Shown: positions 22,273-32,774 of the stretch, piece by piece | Position numbering within the stretch: position 1 is the first letter of the stretch | Layout of the letters: every line of letters begins with the position of its first letter | Source of the DNA: Erinaceus europaeus | Lineage: Eukaryota; Chordata; Mammalia; Eulipotyphla; Erinaceidae | Assembly: GCF_950295315.1 (NCBI RefSeq) | Contig: NC_080179.1 | Span: forward strand, 73,179,174-73,243,173 | Direction: 5' to 3' | Length of the DNA: 64,000 nt | Program-made: the position numbers and the translations under genes | The notes under the pieces: model-generated | Seen by the model: only the letters and a program-made list of their open reading frames with translations | Database searches by the model: none | What the model was told of the DNA's origin: nothing

Positions 22273-23194
22273 TTTTTTTTTTAATTTAAGAAAGGATAAA
22301 TTAACAAAACCATAGGGTAGGAGGGGTACAACTCCACACAGTTCCCACCACCCAATCTCCATATCCCATCCCCTCCCCTGATAGCTTTCCCATTCTCTAT
22401 CCCTCTGGGAGCATGGACCCAGGGTCGTTGTGGGTTGCCGAAGGTGGAGGGTCTGGCTTCTGTAATTGCTTCCCCGATGAACATGAACATTGACTGGTCG
22501 GTCCATACTCTCAGCCTGCCTTTCTCTTTCCCTAGTAGGGTGGGTCTCTGGGGAAGCTGAGCTCCAGGACACATTGGTGGGGTCTTCAATCCAGGGAAGC
22601 CTGGCCAGCATCCTGATGGCATCCGGAACCTGGTGGCTGAAAAGAGAGTTAACATACAAAGCCAAACAAATTGTTGAGCAATCATGGTCCCAAAGGTTGG
22701 AATAGTGGAGAGGAAGTGTTAGAGGGGTACTCACTGCAAACTCTAGTGTACTGCTGCTTTCAGGTATATATTTTGCACTAGTTTATGGATAAGTGTGAAC
22801 ATATGCTCTCTCTCACAGAAACTGGTGTATATCTAGGTTTTGGGACTTTGCTAGAAAGTGAACCACCTGGGATGGAATTAGAGAATACTATGAAAGGAAA
22901 GGTCTCACCCGAGTAATGAAGCTGAAGGGTTGTCATTCCACATGTGAAGTCTCTGGACACAGTCTGAGCTGAAGCATGTTGAGGTGTCAATCGTTGTGTT
23001 GATTAGGTTGCGATTGGCAGATGCAATATTATTTGATATGGATTGGGAGAGGCATGCGGCAAAGTGGGCCCTATCCTAAGGTTCCAGGACTGGGAGAAAT
23101 ATAGGCTCTATAGTGGAGATGTGAGGTTCCTGCTGTCTTATGGTTCAAAAAGACAATGGATAGTTAATGTTATCATCACATTATTTGGTAATTG
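22273..23194 (-). mobile_element. L1B LINE, 5'-truncated inside its 3'UTR
   Basis: T-run at 22273-22283 then the L1B terminal block; ends within the 3'UTR. Bounded by a perfect 16-bp TSD, TCTGATCTTGTTTTTC (22257-22272 and 23195-23210), inside the older L1A. Confidence 0.93.
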
Positions 23195-24017
23195 TCTGAT
23201 CTTGTTTTTCAACTTCTGCCTGTGAGTGAGACCATCCCATATTCATCCTTCTGTTTCTGACTTATTTCAGTTAACATGATTTCTTTAAGCTGCATCCAAG
23301 ATGGGCTGAAAATGGCGAAATCACCATTTTTAATAGCTGAGTCGTCTTTCATTGTGTTTATAGACCACAACTAACTCAGTCACTCATCTGTTGTTGGACA
23401 CCTGGGGTGCTTCCAGGTTTTGGCTATTACAAATTGTGCTGCTGCTATGAGCCTAGGCATGCACAAATATTTTTGGATGGGTTTATTTTGTTCCTTAGGA
23501 TATATCAGCAGGAGAGGAATTGCAGGGTCATAGGGTGGGTCCATTTCTAGCCTTCTGAGAGTTCTCCAGACTGCTCTCCACAGGGGCTGGACCAATTTAC
23601 ATTCCCACCAGCAGTGCAGAAGGGTTCTTTTGTCCCTACAACCTCTCCACATTTGTTACTGCTATCTTTTTTGGTGTATTACATCCTCATAGAAGTGAAA
23701 TGGTATCTAATAATCTTATTTGCATTTCTTTGACAATCAATGACTTGGAGCATTTGTTCATAAATTTCTCAACATTTCAGATCATGTCTGTGTGGATATT
23801 CTGTGTTCATGTTCTCTCCCCATTTTGGGATGGAATCATTTATTTTCTTGTTGTTGAGTTTGGCAAGCTCTTTATATATTTTGTTTACTAGCCTCTTGTC
23901 TGATGTATAGCATGTAAAGTTCTTCTCCCATACTATAATGGATCTGTTTGTTTGGGTAGAGGTTTCATTTGCTGTGCAGAAGCTTTTTTAACTTGATGTA
24001 ATTCCATTAGTTTATTT

Positions 24018-24356
24018 ATTTATTTATTTATTTGCCTCCAGTGTTATCACTGGAGCTTGGTGCCAGCACTAATGCTCCTAGAAGCTATTTTTACCTTTTG
24101 TTGCCCTTGTAGTGGTTGCTATTGTTGTTGTTGTTATAGCTGTCGTTGGTGTTGGACAGGACAGAGAGAAATCAAGAGAGAAGGGGAAGACAGAGAGGAG
24201 AGAAAGATAGACACCTGCAGACCTGCTTCACCGCTTGTGAAGCCACCTCCCCTGCAGGTGGGGATTTGGGGGCTAGAACTGGGATCCTTATGCCAGTCCT
24301 TGCACTTTGCACCATGTGCACTTAACCCGCTGTGCTACCTCCCAGCCCCCCCCCCC
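24018..24356 (-). mobile_element. Full-length tRNA-derived SINE, type I
   Basis: Complement contains box A, a decayed box B, GTGAAGCAGGTCTGCAGGTG and the 3' CCAGTGATAACACTGGAGGC module. TSDs CATTAGTTTATTT / CATCAGTTTATTT sit in L1A ORF2. Confidence 0.88.
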
Positions 24357-26438
24357 ATCAGTTTATTTTTGTTTTAGTCTTCTCTGTAACTGGATTCATT
24401 TCATTGAAGATGTCTTTAAAATTTATGTGGAAAAGAGTTCTGCCACTATTTTCCTCTAAGGATCTGATAGTTTCTAGTCTTAACATCCGAGTCCTTGATG
24501 CACTTGGAATTTACTTTTGTGTTTGTTGAAATAGAGTGGTTCAGTTTCGTTCTTCTGCATATTTCAACCCATTTTTCCAACACCATTTGTTGAAGAGACT
24601 CTGCTTTCCCCATTTAATAGGCTGGGCACCTTTGTCAAAGATTAGATGTCTATAGGTGTAAGGGCTTACTTCTGGGCTCTCAATTATGTTCCACTGGTCA
24701 GTGTGTCTATTCGTGCTCCAGTTCCAAGCAGTTTTAATTACAGTGGCCATATAGTACAATTTGAGATCTGGGAGTGTGATGCCTCCAGTTCTGTTCGTTC
24801 TTCTCAAGATTGTTTTGGAAATTCTAGGTCTTTTCTGATTTCAGATAAACAATTGTAGTTTTATTCTATTCTCTTAAAAATGGGGTTGGACTCTTGATGG
24901 GGATTGCATTAAGTTTCTATATGGTGCTGGGTAGTATATTCATTTTGATGATGTTAATTCTTCCAACCCATGAGCATGGAATATCTTTCCACTTCTTTGT
25001 GTCTATTTTTATTTCTTTGAATAGTGACTCATAATTCTCAGTGTACAAGTCTTCCACTTCTTTGGTTAAGTTTATTCCTAGATATTTTATTGTTTTTATT
25101 GATATTGTAAAAGGAATTGATTTGGGGATTTCTTCTTCTTCAACGTTAGTTTTTGCATAAAGGAATGACACTGACTTTTGTACGTTAATTTTGTAGCCTG
25201 ACACCTTACTATATTACCTGATAATTTCTGAAAGCTTCCTGCTAGATTCCTTAGGTTTTTCTATGTATACTATCATATCATCTGCAAATATGGAGAGTTT
25301 GACTTCTTCTCTTACAATCTGTATCTCTTTAATTCCTTGCTCCTGCCTCATTGCTATGGCAAGAACTTCCAACAGTATGCTGAATAGTAGTGGTGACAGT
25401 GGGAAGCCCTGTCTAGTACTTGATCTGAGGGGAAATGCTTCCAGTTGGTTGTAGGTTTGCTATACATGGACTCCGCTATCTTGAGGAATTTTCCATCTAT
25501 TCCCATTTTTTGTAGCATTTTGATCATAAAGAGATGTTGTATTTTGTCAAAGGCTTTCTCTGCATCTGCTGATAAAACCATGTGGTTTTTGGTCTTTCAT
25601 TTATTGATCTGGTAGATCACCTTGATAGATTTACATATATTAAACCAACCCTGGGATAGATCCAATTTGGTCATGATGAACAATTTTTTTAATATATTAT
25701 TGTATCCAGTTGGCTAGAATTTTGTTCAATATTTTAGCATCTATGTTCATCAGAGATAATGGTCTGTGGTTTTCTTTTTTTTATTGTATCCCTGTCTGCT
25801 TTTGGTATCAGAGTGATGTTAGCTTCATAGAAGCTGGGAAAGGGTATTCCTTTGTCTTCAATCTTTTGGAAGAGTTTTAAAAGTAGAGGTATTAACTCTT
25901 TCTTGAAGGCTTTATAGACTTCATTGTAAAACCATCTGGCCTAGGACTTTTATTTGTGGGAAGGTGTTTGATAACTGTTTCAATATCTTTTCCTGTGCTT
26001 GGCCTGTTCATATTTTCTAGTTCCTCTTTATCTAATTTTGGAAGTTTGTAGATATTTAGGAACTTGTCCATTCTCTAGCTTAATGGCATATAGTTGTTCA
26101 TAGAAGCCTCATATGACACCTTGAATTTCTGTGTTGTGATATCTTCTCTTTCACTTACAATCTAATTTATTTGGGTTTTCTCCTTTTCTTTGTTTTGTGA
26201 GTCTGGCTAGGGGGTGTGTCGATTTTGTTTACTCTTGAAGAACTAACATTTAGCTTCATTGATCTTTTGTATGGTTTTCTTATTTTCAGTGTTATTTATT
26301 TGTGCCCTGACTTTAGTGATTTCAGTCCTTCTGGTTGCTTTAGGGTTCCTTTGTTCTTCTTCTTCTAAATCTTTAAAGTGTGCAATCAGGTTGTTTATTT
26401 GAGTTTTTTCTTCTTTCGAATGTATGCCTCTGTATCCT

Positions 26439-27140
26439 TTTCAGTATCTCTCTCTCTCTGGTTGAGGTGGTCTCCAGGGGAAAGGTAACGGGCTGGTTCT
26501 CTCTCGCTCACGACAGGGGTGACACGAAGTAAAAGACACCAGGGGACTCTTAGCGTGCCTAGAATCCTAGAATCCGTAGAATCCGTAGAATCTGTTTATT
26601 TGCAGAATGGACATGAGTTAAATAGAAAAACAATGAAGGTAATTATTGTTGAAATATGTTAGAAATTACAGGTCTCTTAACGGCATGCCCCTAAGGTAGG
26701 GGGCTGGTATGACAGGAATTAATGAGATACAAGACAGTTATTCTCTATGACACAAGCAACTTAATTATCCAAAGGTATTTGAGAGAAGCATAGGGGTTAA
26801 ACCTGTAGGGTTAGACAGAGAGAAGATGGATATCAAAAAGCCATATAGTTTGGAATTTCTCTTGTCTGGGGTCTGAGGTGTGTGATGAAGTGTGTGATAA
26901 GGCGTGTTCTTCTGTGATCAGAAGGTGACTTTGAATAAGTGAATCTGTGGCCATGTGGCCTGCAGTTAATGGAGGGAAGTACTGGGGTTTCTGAGGGCCT
27001 GAGAGTCAAGAAGGAAAGAACCAAGTCTGAGTTTCCCCCCTTATGCTCACCTCGGTTGAGAGAGACTTACCAAGAGGTTATCTTTTCAGACTGGGGGTGG
27101 TTCTCCCTAAGCTCTATCAGGCTTACACATAGTCCCAACA
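26439..27140 (-). mobile_element. LTR of the same family as the 31189-37990 provirus
   Basis: Complement begins TGTTGGGACTATGTG and is colinear with the 729-bp provirus LTR: GAGAACCACC, AACCTCTTGGTAAGTCTCTC, TTAACTGCAGGCCACATGGC, GACACCAGGGGACTC block, ending GAAA. It is ~702 bp and clearly more diverged than the provirus pair. Flanks (TATCC at left, CATCCC at right) give no convincing 6-bp duplication, and the sequences on the two sides belong to different L1 parts. Confidence 0.85.
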
Positions 27141-27450
27141 CATCCCTGTAGGTCTGAGCTCACATTCTTTAGTCACATCTAAGAACATTCTAGGCTACAC
27201 CCATTTCTGGACCCATCTCCCTCGAGTTGCACCAAAATTCTTTACAGGATACAGAAGGTGGAAGGTCTAGCTTCTGTAATTGCTTCTCAACTATACATGG
27301 ACATTGGCAGATGGATCCATAACTCCCCCCTCCCGCCACTGCCACCACCTGCTTGTGTTTCCATAGTGGAATAGGGCTTTAGAGAAGTGAGGTTCTGGGA
27401 CACATTGTTACCAATGTTTGTCTATTCAGGAAGGTCAGGATGGCATCATG
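27141..27450 (-). mobile_element. L1B/L1C 3'UTR fragment, internally deleted
   Basis: 27141-27200 is the complement of the 40670-40750 region (CATCCCTGTAGGTCTGAGC) and 27240-27440 the complement of the 41150-41330 region (AGAAGGTGGAAGGTCTAGC), so several hundred bases between are missing. Confidence 0.7.
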
Positions 27451-27704
27451 GTAGCAGAGCATATTTCTTTGTTTACTCTTGCCATACTACAACTTTGCAT
27501 CATTTAGTGCCGCTGAATCTTCTATACTTTAAAGTTTATTTCTTCCTTTTAATTGGATATTTATTGGTTTCACCTCTTTTTTATATATTGGTTTCACCTC
27601 TTTTTTGGGGGGGGGGTGGAGGGCTCTTTTCTGTTTTCATAAGTGTTCCCTTTGTGAGCCCACAATATAAAATTTAAAATAATGATCAAGCCTAAAACTT
27701 ATTG
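27451..27704. other. Unassigned sequence with G-run
   Basis: Includes a direct repeat of TTGGTTTCACCTCTTTTTT and a G-run near 27606-27616. No gene. Confidence 0.5.
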
Positions 27705-28261
27705 TGTGTTGAGACTACGAAAGTCAGGGCTACAGAGTAGCAGCAGCTGCATTTCTCTCCTCTCCTCTTCCTGGTCAACTAGAAATATCAAAGACGATCA
27801 CCTGAGACCACAAGACCAGACTAGGACTACGTTGGGAACCCACCAAGTCACTGGTGAGTGAACACACGTGGGCTCATGGACAGAGGGGCCGAAGGAGACA
27901 TTCCTGGGGCTAAAGCCTGTATCTACTCCTGAGTGGCTGGTAACAGTCTGGCAGTATGCCAGTTGAGGAGCCACCTCCAGTCTGTTTTACAAACAGAAAG
28001 AGTGCTGAAGGGAGGAGAGGACTTGGCTAAGGGTCAGCAACTGTGAGTCTCCATTGCTACTTCCCCTCAGAGGCTGGAGCAACAGTGGGGAGGCCCTGTG
28101 CTGACATCAGGGAGCAGAGAACTGGCCAGAAATCTCAGAAGATCTATACCCTGAGTCAGGGGTATATGGTGGGTGTCTTTCCACATTGTTCTCCTCAGGA
28201 GATCATGGTGAATAATTGCTTCAGAACCCACAGACTATAAACGAGATTTGTTTAGAAAATC

Positions 28262-28385
28262 ACAGGGTCAAGCAGTGCTGCCCAGCTTGGTTCTGGCTGT
28301 TGGCAGAAGAGCGGAATTGAGCCCAGAGATTTGGATTCTTGGGGCATGGGAGTCTCTTTTCATAACCACTGTGCTATCTCTCTCC
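28262..28385 (-). mobile_element. SINE fragment, type III
   Basis: Complement gives GATAGCACAGTGGTTATGAA, ACTCCCATGCCCCAAGAATC, and a diverged remainder; no tail or TSD seen. Confidence 0.55.
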
Positions 28386-28763
28386 CACCTTGCTTTATCT
28401 CTTGGTCAGGAGTGAGTGATTAAGCTAAAAAAGCCTACTTAGAAGGAAAAAGCCCCCAGGCTCCCATTGCATACAGGGAAGAAAAAAAAAAGGAAATTTT
28501 TAACAGCTGCTGTGGTTCAACTCAAGGGTTGAGATAACATTGAAACAACTGTTAATTTCCACAGCTGTGAACTCTTTAAGTACTTTATGTAGACACAAGT
28601 CAATCCAGGCAAGAGTGATCAGTGGGTTAAAAGTACAGAGAGAGGGACCTCATAAAACACTGTATACAATGATTAAACCAAGAAGAAACATTGTAAAAAT
28701 GAACCAGTACAAAAGCCCAGTTAAAATCCCCCACCGGTAGAAGCACATAAGAATGAGGACAGC

Positions 28764-28796
28764 ATCACTTCTCATCCTTTTGGCTAAGATCAAGTG
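28764..28796 (+). pseudogene. U2 snRNA fragment (nt 1-33), retrotransposed
   Basis: ATCACTTCTCATCC + TTTTGGCTAAGATCAAGTG equals the first 33 nt of spliceosomal U2 snRNA at 30 of 33 positions; the mismatches are G4A, G11A (both CpG decay) and G12T. It includes the strongly conserved GGCUAAGAUCAAGUG segment. A perfect 13-bp TSD AAGAATGAGGACA (28749-28761 and 28797-28809) flanks it, with GC between the left copy and U2 nt 1. There is no poly-A. The empty site is restored L1 ORF1 sequence. A 3'-truncated, L1-mobilised snRNA pseudogene is the simplest reading; it is far too short to act as U2. Confidence 0.88.
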
Positions 28797-29114
28797 AAGA
28801 ATGAGGACAACATCCAAACAGCAATTGAGACATTAGTCACAGGAGTGAGGAAAAAAATTGAAAGAAATGTTATCAGAAATATGGAAATAACAAATGAGAT
28901 TCTGAAAGAAAACACTGTATCCACTATATCCAGGTGATTAGAGAACTGAAAGTTGAAATAGCTGAGCTAAGAGCACAACTAGCTGAACAAGCTAATACAT
29001 TATCAGAACAGGGTAACAATAAATAGCTGAGCTACAGAAAACAACAGAGGGGAGAGATAATAGAATACATGAGACAGAAAACAGAATTAGAAGATAAAAT
29101 GCTCACAGAGATAA

Positions 29115-29624
29115 GCAGTAAGTTCTAAGACAGCCTCAGTGGAACAACTCATTTATTGGGGGCAAAGGCAGGCAAATATACCCATTGCTGGGGCAAGTTG
29201 AGATAATTATTAACCCAAACACAGAGCAACACAATGCACAGTCACATTTTGACCTACAGACTATTTGATCACAAGTAAAAGGTTACCATACAAGGTTTGA
29301 TCACAAGCTTCACAATGTATATTTTTCTGGAGGTAGATTGCAAGGACTTTAGGGCAGGGGGGAAAAGGAGGCAGTCAGGATGTTTGCTGGTGGTTTTCAA
29401 GTTACCCATACACAGTAATTTACGGTCTTTGTTTGAAAATGGAGGAAGGGTAGCATGTGTAGAGAAGTGCCCATGTCTGGAGGTCCAAGTCATAAACTCC
29501 ACAGGTCAGGAGGGACCTGCCATATCTCAACATACGGGGGGGGGGGGGGTCTGGGGTTGACCTACTCAGACTTTCATGGAAACAATGAACTGGACTTCCC
29601 AGGCAGTAGGCCCAGCCCCCAACA
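29115..29624 (-). mobile_element. LTR-like element, unclassified
   Basis: Complement starts TGTTGGGGGCTGGGCC and, ~500 bp on, has CCAATAAATGAGTTGTTCC, a polyadenylation-like signal near the far end, giving an LTR layout. The far boundary lacks a clean CA and the flanks GATAAG / GATTAG are only 5/6 alike. A G-run of about 14 lies near 29537-29550. Confidence 0.45.
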
Positions 29625-29639
29625 GATTAGGACATGTGC

Positions 29640-30345
29640 TTTGTCATAGCCACAGCCCAAGCATCTTCCATTTCATGAAAGCCTGAGTTTATTAAGTAAA
29701 GCTTTAAAATAAACAGGCTTTCATGAAATGGCAGATACTTATTTGTTTTCTACAATGAACCAGAAAAAGTCTGCAAGTAAAAGCAGGTATCTCTTACAAA
29801 CCTAGCTGGAACCTGGACCATTAGGAAAACTTGAGTGATTTCCCTGGTAAAGCTTTTGATCTCCACAGTTGAAAGCATGTTTCTGACTAGAATGAAATAA
29901 CTCCCTTTGCTCCGATGTGTTGAAAGATGCTAAATTAAATTGAGTATATGAAAAAAAAATGATTGCATTAAAGTTTGCCTGTCACATTAACAGTTCCCAC
30001 AGACTGAAATTAATGAGCTGGAAGGTTGTTGCAGTGTAACCTCTGGAGGAGATTCTGAGAGAAAGGAAGGGAGCTTCTGGTCCTCTGCTAGAGTGGGAAA
30101 TAGTTGCAAATGACAACAGTAAACTATATGGCCTGGAATTTTCCTAAAGAGTCTGCTCCTCATGACATAACTGGGCTACCACCTTCTAAGAAATGCAGTC
30201 TTTGGGCATATCTAGATACTCTGATCTGTGAACCTTTATGAGCATCTTGTATAATTGTGACACAAGTATTTCATGGACTTCTTTTTGGAACCATGATGCA
30301 GGGGCTTAGTGCCAAGTCCCAGCTATGTATGAAGTAGGGTTTGTG
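29640..30345. other. Unassigned unique sequence containing an inverted repeat
   Basis: Apart from the hairpin at 29661-29738 no gene or repeat is recognised. Confidence 0.5.
29661..29738. repeat. Near-perfect inverted repeat (hairpin)
   Basis: Left arm CCATTTCATGAAAGCCTG (29668-29685) and right arm CAGGCTTTCATGAAATGG (29714-29731) are perfect 18-bp complements separated by 28 AT-rich bases; the pairing extends outward with mismatches (GCATCTT / CAGATAC). Confidence 0.85.
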
Positions 30346-30351
30346 ATTCAT

Positions 30352-30847
30352 TGCTGGGATAGCCTGAGGGTGCTTCTTCCCGAGCTAGTGCTCTCTGGGT
30401 TGGAGTGAACTCAACTGGAGCTGATCTAGGCTGCTGCGTGGGAGAGGCATCAGGAACTCGTGCAGCACTAACTTCGCAGGAGATACACTCTGGAACTCTC
30501 GGAGCCGGAAAGCAATTTCCAAGTGTCTTTAATCAGAAGAGCAGCTGTTTTTATACTCTCCAAGTAGGGTGGAAACAGGATGTGACATAGAGAGGGTGGA
30601 GTGAAAAGTGACTGGTGGAAGATCAGGGTATGACAAGGAGAGGATCAGGGTGTGACAAGGAGAGGGAGCAGAGCAGGTGAGAATTCTACCATTAAAACCA
30701 CCAATGCCCTGGAGGGAGTGTGGTGCTTTATATAAATGTAAAAGTGATTTAAATAGACCGCTTTGAATGGGATCAAACCAATCCCTATATAGGCATACCG
30801 GTGCTTGGTTAAGCAGAAGCCAGGGGGAGCTGGCATACTACCCAACA
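30352..30847 (-). mobile_element. Solo LTR, class II, same family as 39935-40366
   Basis: Complement begins TGTTGGGTAGTATGCCAGC, the same start as the LTR at 39935, and has a TATATAGGGATTGG region; the other end is TGCTGGGATAGC on the plus strand. The 6-bp duplication ATTCAT is perfect (30346-30351 and 30848-30853). ORFs within are artefacts. Confidence 0.9.
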
Positions 30848-30973
30848 ATTCATCTTTTTTTTTTTTTTTGGTATGGAAAGTGTTTTTATCATTTTCTTTC
30901 TTTCTGTCTCTCTCTCTTTGATTGACCCTTATTGGACTTTCTTGTCTGTCATTCTTTCTGTTCCTGTCCATTA

Positions 30974-31188
30974 GATCTATCTATCTATCTATCTATCTTC
31001 TATCAATCATCTATCAATCATCAATCAACTATCTATTATATGTCTATCTATCTTCTATCAATCATCTATCAATCATCAATCAACTATCTATCTATTGTAT
31101 GTCTCTATCTATCTATCTATTGTATGTCTGTCTATCTATCTATCTATCTATTGTTATGTCTGTCTATCTCTCTATCTATCTATCTATC
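30974..31188. repeat. TCTA/TCAA compound microsatellite
   Basis: Blocks of TCTA separated by ATCAATCATC units in a higher-order pattern (two similar ~60-bp modules from about 30990 and 31045). The provirus begins within it and TCTA units resume at 37991, so the two parts were once one array. ORFs such as repeated LSIYL are translations of the repeat. Confidence 0.93.
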
Positions 31189-31917
31189 TGTTGGGAACAT
31201 GTGTGAGCCTGATAGAGCTTAGGGAGAACCACCCCCATCTTTGGATGGAGGTCTGAGAAGATAACCTCTTGGTAAGTCTCTCTCAACCGAGGTGAGCATA
31301 AGGGGGGAAACTCAGACTTGGTTCTTTCCTTCTTGACTCTCAGGCCCACAGATACCCCAGTACTTCCCTCCATTAACTGCAGGCCACATGGCCACAGATT
31401 CACTCATTCAAAGTCACCTTCTGATCATAGAAGAACACACCTTATCACACACTCCATCACACACCTCAGACCCCAGACAAGAGAGATTCCAAACTATATG
31501 GCCTTTTGATATTCATCTTCTCTCTGTCTCACCCTACGGGTTTAACCCCTATGCTTCTCTCAAATACCTTTGGATAATTAAGTTGCTTGTGTTATGGAAA
31601 ATAACTGTCTTGTATCTCATCAATTCCTGTCATACCAACCCCCTACCTTAGGGGCATGCTGACTGTTAAGAAACCTGTAATTTCTGTCATATTGCAACAA
31701 TAATTACCTCCATTGCTTTTCTATTTAACTCATGTCCACTTTGCCAATAAACGGACTCTAGGATTCTGGGACTCTAAGGACTCAGTTTCTAGATTCACGC
31801 TAAGAGTCCCCTGGTGTCTTTTACTTCGTGTCACCCCTGTCGTGAGCGAGAAAGAACCAGCCCGATACCTTTCCCCTGGAGGACACCCTGCCGGAGAAGG
31901 AGAGAGACACCCCGAAA
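31189..31917 (+). mobile_element. Provirus 5' LTR
   Basis: Starts TGTTGGGAACATGTG and ends CACCCCGAAA, i.e. TG...AA where TG...CA is usual; the 3' LTR ends the same way. AATAAA at 31746-31751 (in GCCAATAAACGG) is the probable polyadenylation signal. Differences from the 3' LTR: CCTTCTG/CCTACTG, ATCATAG/ATCACAG and GGAGAAGG/GGAGGAGG. Confidence 0.93.
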
Positions 31918-31919
31918 TC

Positions 31920-31939
31920 TGGCACCCATAGCGTGGGGC
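31920..31939 (+). other. Primer-binding site
   Basis: TGGCACCCATAGCGTGGGGC, two bases (TC) after the LTR. It resembles the lysine-tRNA site of betaretroviruses, TGGCGCCCAACGTGGGGC, with G-to-A and a TA-for-A change in the middle. The same two-base TC gap occurs at the provirus end at 16743. Confidence 0.75.
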
Positions 31940-32761
31940 AGAATTTCCCGACCCCAAGCACCCGGTTGAAAAAAATGCTGGCCCAACCGTAGAGGATCGG
32001 GACCGTGACTCCAGGAATGAAGAAGCAGTACCAAAGTACATCAGAAGGTAACCCCGAGGCTCTCGTTTGAGTCCCTGTGATCTTTCTCTCCTTCTCCCTA
32101 TCCTTCAAGCTCCAGGGAAGCTCGTGGAGTGGACACAGAGAAAGAACCTCAGCAGATCAGAACCCTGGCCAGGCTCTGAGAAACTGAGTGTCCTTCCCAT
32201 GTTTAATCTTAAACGAGTCTGACCTAATTTTTTCCTCTCCCACTTTTGTGGCATTTTGTTCTATACCCTCTCCTAATTTCTGAGTCAATCAGACATTAAA
32301 GTGGACCTAGGCATGGTCTTAAAACTGCTATTTACTGCTTAAAAGGAAAACGCAAAAGATAAAGCCTTTCTGTGACAGCCAGAGCCCTCAGAAAATGATT
32401 AAGCCAGTTCTGAGTGAGATATTACCTGGCTAGCAAGTTATTCTTTAAAGAAAGAAAGAAATCAATCAAACAAGACGGTCTCTTTAACTTAAAGGTTATT
32501 AGAGAACCAGCACACACTTTTGATAGCAATTCAATGATTTGTTTCTTTAAAAATCTAAAATGTACATTAGCCCAGAAAAGAAACTTCCTAAATTTTTTTC
32601 TAGGCGGGGTGGTAAACTAAGCCCGCCTGTTCCATCCGTGCAGCCAATCACATCACAGAGATCCTGCTCCACAGATTGGCAAAGACTGCAGTCAGTCATT
32701 CCTCTAGCCACACCCGCCCCTCCTGGGGTCGGGGTGGCTGGGGGAGTGGCTGTGAGCTAAG
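31940..32761 (+). other. Provirus leader, no gag frame
   Basis: AAG/GTAACC at 32047/32048 is a good splice-donor candidate for a spliced env-type transcript. Downstream, stops occur in all frames and I see no matrix, capsid or zinc-knuckle motif. The host L1B insertion begins in an A9T4 run at 32762. Confidence 0.6.
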
Positions 32762-32774
32762 AAAAAAAAATTTT

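Larger units (their letters stand above)
21599..26430 (-). mobile_element. L1A LINE, older and broken, with three later insertions
   Basis: Minus-strand L1A from its 3' end (GGGAATTAATGTTTTACAG) through ORF2. Recognisable pieces: Cys-rich C-terminus ([14 protein letters not shown], 23380-23652), thumb region (24541-24807), and RT (25354-25581, [11 protein letters not shown]). No long frame remains; stops and indels are frequent. It hosts an ERV1 LTR (21669-22102), an L1B (22273-23194) and a SINE (24018-24356). It stops near 26430 within the region just after the endonuclease domain; ORF1 is absent. Confidence 0.88.
27705..29105 (+). mobile_element. L1 5'UTR and ORF1 N-terminal remnant
   Basis: 28500-28655 matches the complement of the 5'UTR stub at 13636-13795 (TTAAGTACTTTATGTAGACACAAGT). 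ORF1 starts at the ATG near 28668 (MIKPRRN) and can be followed against the intact ORF1 of 12661-13635 through the coiled-coil region (GCTGAGCTAAGAGCACAACT), but with several stops and frameshifts. 27705-28500 is presumed upstream 5'UTR. It hosts a SINE head (28262-28385) and a 33-nt U2 fragment. The rest of the L1 is absent. Confidence 0.75.

Noticed and set aside
22204..22734. Long ORFs of 130-180 codons (22204-22734, 34486-34923, 4444-4746) that look alike and might be a gene family
   Set aside because: They all translate the same L1B 3'UTR terminal block, which is non-coding and happens to be open in more than one frame.
30974..31188. CRISPR-like repeat array
   Set aside because: Units are 4-bp TCTA and ATCAATC motifs with no unique spacers, in a mammalian genome.
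30922..31222. LSIYLSIYL-type repeat protein
   Set aside because: Translation of the TCTA microsatellite.
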